From Amoebophrya sp. A120 (lineage: Eukaryota; Sar; Dinophyceae; Syndiniales; Amoebophryaceae), in NCBI GenBank assembly GCA_905178155.1, contig CAJINV010000038.1, positions 63,810 through 84,424 of the forward strand: a stretch of DNA of 20,615 bases, given 5' to 3'. Shown piece by piece: positions 16,920-20,615 of the stretch; the stretch's first letter is position 1, and each line of letters starts with the position of its first letter. The translations under genes were made by a program, and so were the position numbers. Below the pieces are notes generated by a model. That model was not told the DNA's origin and searched no databases. It saw only the letters and a list, made by a program, of their open reading frames with translations.

Positions 16920-18040
16920 CGAAAGTGCATGCGTTATTAGAGAGCGCAAACACAACGGCAGCATCAACCAGCGCGGAACTTTGCGGAATGAAAAGCAGCC
17001 ACACGAAAAGCAAGCAAAAGTGACATCTTCGCCGCGGAGTTGCTTGCTCGAGTACAAGCAAGCTATGTGTATACTGTGTCAGTGTACGAGTCCTTGCGTG
17101 CTTTTTTACTGGCGTCTTCTGGTGAGAGCGGCCTCAATTATCAACGCCACAAAACCCCTAATATACACTCACCATTGAAAAAAGAACGTCCGCGGTAGCG
17201 CTCGATGTCGCAGGCAATCCGGCTGCGGATAAAGATAGAACGTAACCACGCTACCGAATAGCTTTTTTCAAGAAAGACAGAAAGAGATGAAGACTCGGGA
17301 AGTTTTCTTCATATAAAAGTGACAAGCAAGTAGACCGTCGAGTTAGTGCTGGGTAGTTCTCGTGTCCTGTGCGTTTGTGTTCGAATGCAAATGCGCCTTG
17401 TGCAACTTGTCATGAGCGACAAAAGAGAGAAAAAGAGGCAACAGAGTTGAACTCGAAATCGAAGCAATGTTGAGGCATGAGACATTTATCACCAAAGTCG
17501 TATCGTCTCATTGCGGAGCGTGGTGCTACATACTGATGTTTTAGCTTCCTGAGTGCAAATGCTGATACCAGGGATAGTGGCGACGAGCATGAACAGTGGA
17601 TTGCAAATTCGCTACGATTTTTGATCTTTTTTGGAGCTCCTCGGCTACCCGACGTCGTACTACCGAATTCGAAGCACTCATGCTGGTGCGACTCGATAGG
17701 CGAAAATAATCTAAAAAACCGCATATCGGAATCGGTAAACAAACTACTTCCTGTGTTGGCGTTTGTCCTGATCTTGATGAAAAGCCACGAGATCTATGGG
17801 CGAGATTTCGGCATAGGAACCTACACGCAATCCCAGAGAAATATTACCGTGAGGAGAGCAGAAAGTGCGCGACTTTTTAACACGTTAGCGCACCCGAAGC
17901 TCTTGCTCTTTTTTATTCTTTGGACAATTTTGGCCCGGCATCGATGCCCCCTGAAGCGAACCAAGAGAAGTTGCCATCTCACCAAAGGCTGGCGGCTACC
18001 TGCCAAAACTCCCAAAAGGCAAGTTCAAGCGCTGTCGCCT
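16920..18040. other. No gene recognised downstream of gene 3
   Basis: Frames are short or lack coding character. The plus frame 17621-18268 has no ATG near its start and runs into the repeat block. No polyadenylation motif can be fixed. Confidence 0.45.
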
Positions 18041-18042
18041 CC

Positions 18043-18500
18043 GAGTTCGGGCGCGCCCGCTCGGACGCCACAGCCGTCGTCTCCGGGGAGTGCGCCCGGG
18101 CCTCGAAGCTGGACATGGGCAGCCCGCTCCGGTTCCGATCACACGAATGTCGTGTCGATTGAGTCCGAATCTCAAAGCTGCCCTTGTGCGTGCGAGCACC
18201 TCGCGCGGGGGCGGGCCACGCAGTTGAATTCTTCGGCGATGATGCACGGGTCTCAAAACGGGAAATGAGCAGTTCGCCCCGGTTCGGGCGCCGCGGTGGT
18301 TGTCTCCGAGGATTGGCGCCGGGTCTTGAAACCGGGACGAGTAGCTCGTGCCGGTTGGAGCGCCACGGGGATTGTTTCCTGGGATTGACCCCGGAGGTCA
18401 CAGGTAGGGCTGAGCAGCTCGTGCCGGTTCGAGCGCCGCCGGGCTTGTCTCCGAGAATGAAGCTTAGTCTCGAAGCACCCCGCGTCGCATCGCACTTCAC
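18043..18500. repeat. Tandem repeat, about 72-bp period
   Basis: Copies are anchored on GTGCCGGTT(C/G)GAGCGCC-type words at about 18279, 18351 and 18424, with more degenerate copies upstream at about 18129 and 18045. The other conserved part is TTGTCTCCGAG / TTTCCTGGGATTG followed by GGGTCTTGAAACCGGGACGAG-like sequence. The minus strand stays open for 380 codons across this and the next block because the repeats lack stops; I read that as a by-product of repetition. Confidence 0.75.
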
Positions 18501-18749
18501 GGTTGACTCGGACGGGGAGTGACTCCGGGTGTCACTCCTGGGCCTTCTTGGCGCGAATTGAAAGCAAACACATATTATTCCTTGATGTGGAAAAGTCCGC
18601 AGCGTGTGAAAGTTGGATAGCCCTCGGGGACGTGTAACGATAAAGCCTGTCGTTGAGGTTGCGTCGTCACTCACGTGGCCGTGGAACCGTCCTGTTGCAC
18701 ACATTTCCAGCTGTAGTATGCTGATCACCCTAGCATGCTGCTCCGCTTT

Positions 18750-19190
18750 ACCAAGCTCAAAAAGCCCACTTTCCCAGCTCAAGTGCGCGGGCATTGGCCT
18801 TTGGGTGGGAGTACTTTTGATCCTTCTTTCCCTGGAGCAAAAAAACGGCAGGAGCGCCAGACGATAGGTCTTGAAAAAGCCGCATCTTCCCAGCCCCGAA
18901 ACGCGGGGTCGTGGCCTTTGGTCGGGGGTACTTTTGACCTTGCTTGCCCAAGCCCAAAAACGGCAGGAGCGCCGGGCGAAGGGTCTTGAAAGAGTCCTAC
19001 TCTCACACCTGAGGAGCGCGGTTCTTGGTCTTGCCATTTCGTCGGGGGTACTTTCGCCCAGGCAAAAAGGGGCAGGAGTACGGAACAAGGGATTTTGAAA
19101 AAATCCGACTGCCCCATTCAAGGCACGGCTCTTGGACTTTGGTCGAGGCTATTTTTGACCCTACTTTCCCCGGGGCAAAAACGACAAGAA
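18750..19190. repeat. Tandem repeat, four copies of about 108-115 bp
   Basis: Each copy runs TCTTGAAAAAGCC..., CTTCCCAGC..., GGCCTTTGGTCGGGGGTACT, TTTGACC..., CAAAAACGGCAGGAGCGCC. Copy starts are near 18752, 18868, 18984 and 19091; the last is the most diverged. Lies directly before the SL/5S unit. Confidence 0.82.
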
Positions 19191-19389
19191 GTATTCTTCG
19201 TCTGGATTCAACAAAAACTACCAAAGTAGGACTGACTTTGCGCATCTTCCAGGACTCGAGTCGTTGCTTTAGCTGCTGAGCACTTTAGCTTTAGCTACTT
19301 ACCACAAAGTATGCGATTTTTTACAACGTTAGGGTATCCGGAACTCTAGTTTTTTGCTACTTAGGTAATTTCGGCCCGGTTGTGCCTCC

Positions 19390-19645
19390 TGCTGAAGCGT
19401 GGCCCTGGGTCCGATTCCCAGGCTCGATCCCCGGTGATGATCCTGGTCCTGGGACCCGGGTTCGATTCCCGGTCGGTCCGACCTCCTGGTTCGATTCCCG
19501 GTGTTGCTTCAAAAGCTTTCGGGTTCGACTCCCGGAATGACAAGCGTGGGGCTCGATCCCACGCGAGCACTCGCATGACAAGCGTGGGGCTCGACCCCAC
19601 GCGGGCTCCCAGAATGACGGGCGTGGGGTTCGCACCCCGAACGAC
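19390..19645. repeat. Array of tRNA T-arm-like hairpins (B-box words), unit 1
   Basis: At least six short stems enclosing a 7-base loop of T-loop type follow each other: CCTGGG-TCCGATT-CCCAGG at 19404, CCGGG-TTCGATT-CCCGG at 19456, a one-mismatch CCTGG-TTCGATT-CCCGG near 19485, CGGG-TTCGACT-CCCG near 19519, and two GCGTGGG-GCTCGA(T/C)-CCCACGC copies near 19544 and 19588. A final GGGG-TTCGCA-CCCC lies near 19625. GGTTCGANTCC is the RNA polymerase III B-box consensus. No D-arm, anticodon arm or full cloverleaf was found around them. Confidence 0.75.
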
Positions 19646-19654
19646 CTTCTCGAT

Positions 19655-19732
19655 TCGCGCAGACGCGCGAAAATGGAAAAGGGACTGCGAGTAGCAAGGC
19701 ACGATATGGCACCTTGAGCCAATGGCTACGGT
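19655..19732 (-). ncRNA. Spliced-leader RNA gene, variant 20-nt leader
   Basis: On the minus strand, 19732-19713 reads ACCGTAGCCATTGGCTCAAG, followed by GT (19712-19711), the splice donor. This equals the conserved dinoflagellate/perkinsid leader except that the TTTT run is TT. The RNA can fold around the donor: CAAGGTGC and GTGCCTTG form an 8-bp stem (two GU pairs) with loop CATATC. Downstream come TTTT at 19680-19677, then an Sm-like ATTTTCG (19674-19668), then a 6-bp hairpin TCGCGC-GTCT-GCGCGA (19670-19655). The 3' end is uncertain: about 56 nt if it stops at the T-run, about 78 nt if the hairpin is included. In dinoflagellates the AUUUUGG in the leader has been proposed as the Sm site; it is destroyed here. 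A pseudogene copy is possible. Confidence 0.8.
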
Positions 19733-19806
19733 GCACGCGTTCGACGATCGTCACTGGGGACCACTAGTCTCAATTAGATTTGCGGCGCCGATACGGATAC
19801 AAAAGA

Positions 19807-19927
19807 GCTAGCAGCACCCTAAGGGCTTCCCAGGCGGTCCCCCACCCCAGTACTGGCCGGGCCCTGCAACGGTTAACTTTGCGGGTCGGACGAGGTCTGG
19901 TGTATTCGTTGCCGTATGGCCGTAAGC
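19807..19927 (-). rRNA. 5S ribosomal RNA, copy A (divergent, possibly pseudogene)
   Basis: The minus strand holds the whole 5S pattern: GGCCATAC near the 5' end, AAGTTAACCGTTGCAGGGCC in the box A / internal promoter area, CCAGTACTGGGGTGGGGGACC, CGCCTGGGAA and GGGTGCTGC at the 3' end, 121 bases in total. Helix I is poor (GCTTAC against GCTAGC) and CATACC is changed to CATACG. The CTCGTCCGACCCGCAAAG part also departs from the usual CTCGTC(C/T)GATCTC(C/G)GAAG. A TTTT terminator (19804-19801) follows. Confidence 0.85.
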
Positions 19928-19990
19928 GGTTGCTTACCCTCATCCTGATCAGGTGCCTCCACGTGCCGGAGCTGAACGACACACAAAAGA

Positions 19991-20115
19991 GCTAGCAGCA
20001 CCCTAAGGGTTTCCCAGGCGGGCCCCCACCCCAGTACCTACTGGCCGGGCCCTGCAACGTTTAACTTCGGAGTTCGGATGAGATCCGGCGCATTCGTTGC
20101 GGTATGGCCGCTAGC
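19991..20115 (-). rRNA. 5S ribosomal RNA, copy B
   Basis: Minus strand, 125 bases, from GCTAGCGGCCATACCGC to GGGTGCTGCTAGC, with a perfect 6-bp helix I (GCTAGC/GCTAGC). The loop A and box A area (GGATCTCATCCGAACTCCGA, then AGTTAAAC) is closer to the usual 5S sequence than copy A. It has a 4-base insertion (CCAGTAGGTACTGG against CCAGTACTGG in copy A) between box C and helix IV. A TTTT terminator lies at 19988-19985. The spacer to copy A is 63 bp. Confidence 0.9.
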
Positions 20116-20292
20116 AACTACAGAGACGCAGCCTCCTCGGCTCTAGGTGACTAGTCACCTCATCCGTTTCCGGATGTGTTGTCTGCCGAAGCTCCGCTCG
20201 AACTGCTTGCCGTTCGGCTAGCAGGACTCGAGTCGTCGCTTTCGGCTTTTTGCCAATGCGGCTCGTAGCCAATCACTAGATTTGCTCTAGCT
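20116..20292. other. Spacer upstream of 5S copy B, with palindrome
   Basis: No gene seen. GGTGACTAGTCACC at 20146-20159 is a perfect 14-bp palindrome, and TCCGTTTCCGGA follows shortly after. The ACAGAGA at 20116 resembles the U6 snRNA box, but the neighbouring sequence does not. Confidence 0.5.
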
Positions 20293-20384
20293 TTAGCTAC
20301 TTACCACAAAGTATGCGATTTTTTACAACGTTAGAGTATCCGGAACTCTAGTTTTTTGCTACTTAGGTAATTTTGACCAGGTTG

Positions 20385-20615
20385 CGCCTCCGGCTGAAGC
20401 CAGGTCCTGGGTCCGATTCCCAGGCTCGATTCCCGGTCCTGGTCCTGGTCCTGGTCCTGGGACCCGGGTTCGATTCCCGGTCGGTCCGACCTCCTGGTTC
20501 GATTCCTGGCGTTGCTTCAAAAGCTCTCGGGTTCGACTCCCCGGAATGTTCGGCCTGGGTCCGATTCCCAGGCTCGATTCCCGGTCCTGGTCCTGGTCCT
20601 GGGACCCGGGTTCCA
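20385..20615. repeat. Array of T-arm-like hairpins, unit 2 (cut by window end)
   Basis: Same modules as unit 1: CCTGGG-TCCGATT-CCCAGG at about 20406 and again at about 20547, CCGGG-TTCGATT-CCCGG near 20465, and CGGG-TTCGACT-CCCCGG near 20528. They are joined by a hexamer run (TCCTGG) of four copies here, three in the next module and two in unit 1. The CCTGGGTCC to GACCCGGGTTC module is thus duplicated inside unit 2. Confidence 0.75.

Larger units (their letters stand above)
19252..20615. repeat. About 1-kb tandem unit carrying T-arm array, SL RNA and 5S genes
   Basis: TTAGCTACTTACCACAAAGT followed by ATGCGATTTTTTACAACGTT and more occurs at 19291 and again at 20293, an offset of 1002 bp. The near-identity runs on through the T-arm modules to the window end. 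Upstream, AGGACTCGAGTCGT at 19251 and 20223 marks another shared part (offset 972). Unit 1 is complete; unit 2 is cut by the window end, before its expected SL and 5S genes. Confidence 0.88.

Noticed and set aside
15629-16930. Minus-strand frames antisense to gene 3
   Set aside because: Ser/Phe/Cys-rich peptides mirror the Lys/Glu/Ala-rich gene 3; no independent evidence.
17979-19121. 380-codon minus-strand gene
   Set aside because: It crosses two unrelated tandem-repeat blocks and is Arg/Pro/Ser-rich; most likely a by-product of repeats.
20110-20140. U6 snRNA in the SL/5S unit
   Set aside because: Only ACAGAGA matches; the following conserved U6 sequence is absent.
19390-20615. Complete tRNA genes
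   Set aside because: T-arm modules are clear, but no D-arm (TGGCNNAGTGG box A) with anticodon stem at the right distance was found.

Overview
This window looks like nuclear DNA of an alveolate in the dinoflagellate/perkinsid group. The main evidence is at 19655-19732 on the minus strand. It reads ACCGTAGCCATTGGCTCAAG followed at once by GT, which is the dinoflagellate-type spliced-leader (SL) exon and its 5' splice site, except that the run of four T is reduced to two. Two 5S rRNA copies lie just upstream on the same strand, a linkage known in dinoflagellates. Two protein genes are interrupted by transposon-like insertions with terminal inverted repeats and target duplications. Such introner-like introns are known from syndinian parasites such as Amoebophrya, so a syndinian is my best guess; the sequence does not prove it.

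Layout. 1-2260: three consecutive satellites, each with a different palindromic core. 2270-3160: no recognisable gene. 3164-5650: gene 1 (+), a long orphan protein read through two or more inserted introns. 5650-6840: unresolved, with remnants of coding sequence and one likely frameshift. 6841-10317: gene 2 (+), an orphan protein that shares a duplicated segment with gene 1 and is split by a 1.6-kb inverted-repeat element. Precise removal of that element restores the reading frame. 10320-15640: mostly no confident gene; one candidate reading frame at 13646-14302 and a cluster of perfect hairpins near 11250-11335. 15642-16919: gene 3 (+), a charged, low-complexity, probably nuclear protein. 16920-18040: nothing recognised. 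18040-19190: two tandem-repeat blocks (about 72 bp and about 110 bp periods). 19252-20615: a tandem unit of about 1 kb that carries an array of tRNA T-arm-like hairpins, the SL RNA gene and two 5S rRNA copies; the second unit is cut by the window end.

The most interesting material is (a) the family of inverted-repeat insertions in genes 1 and 2, which share the core GCAAAAG(T/C)ATCG and can be removed to give an open frame, and (b) the SL/5S/T-arm cluster. In (b) the SL exon has lost the AUUUUGG element, and an Sm-like site is found instead downstream in the intron part of the RNA. None of the three protein genes could be assigned to a known family from sequence reading alone.
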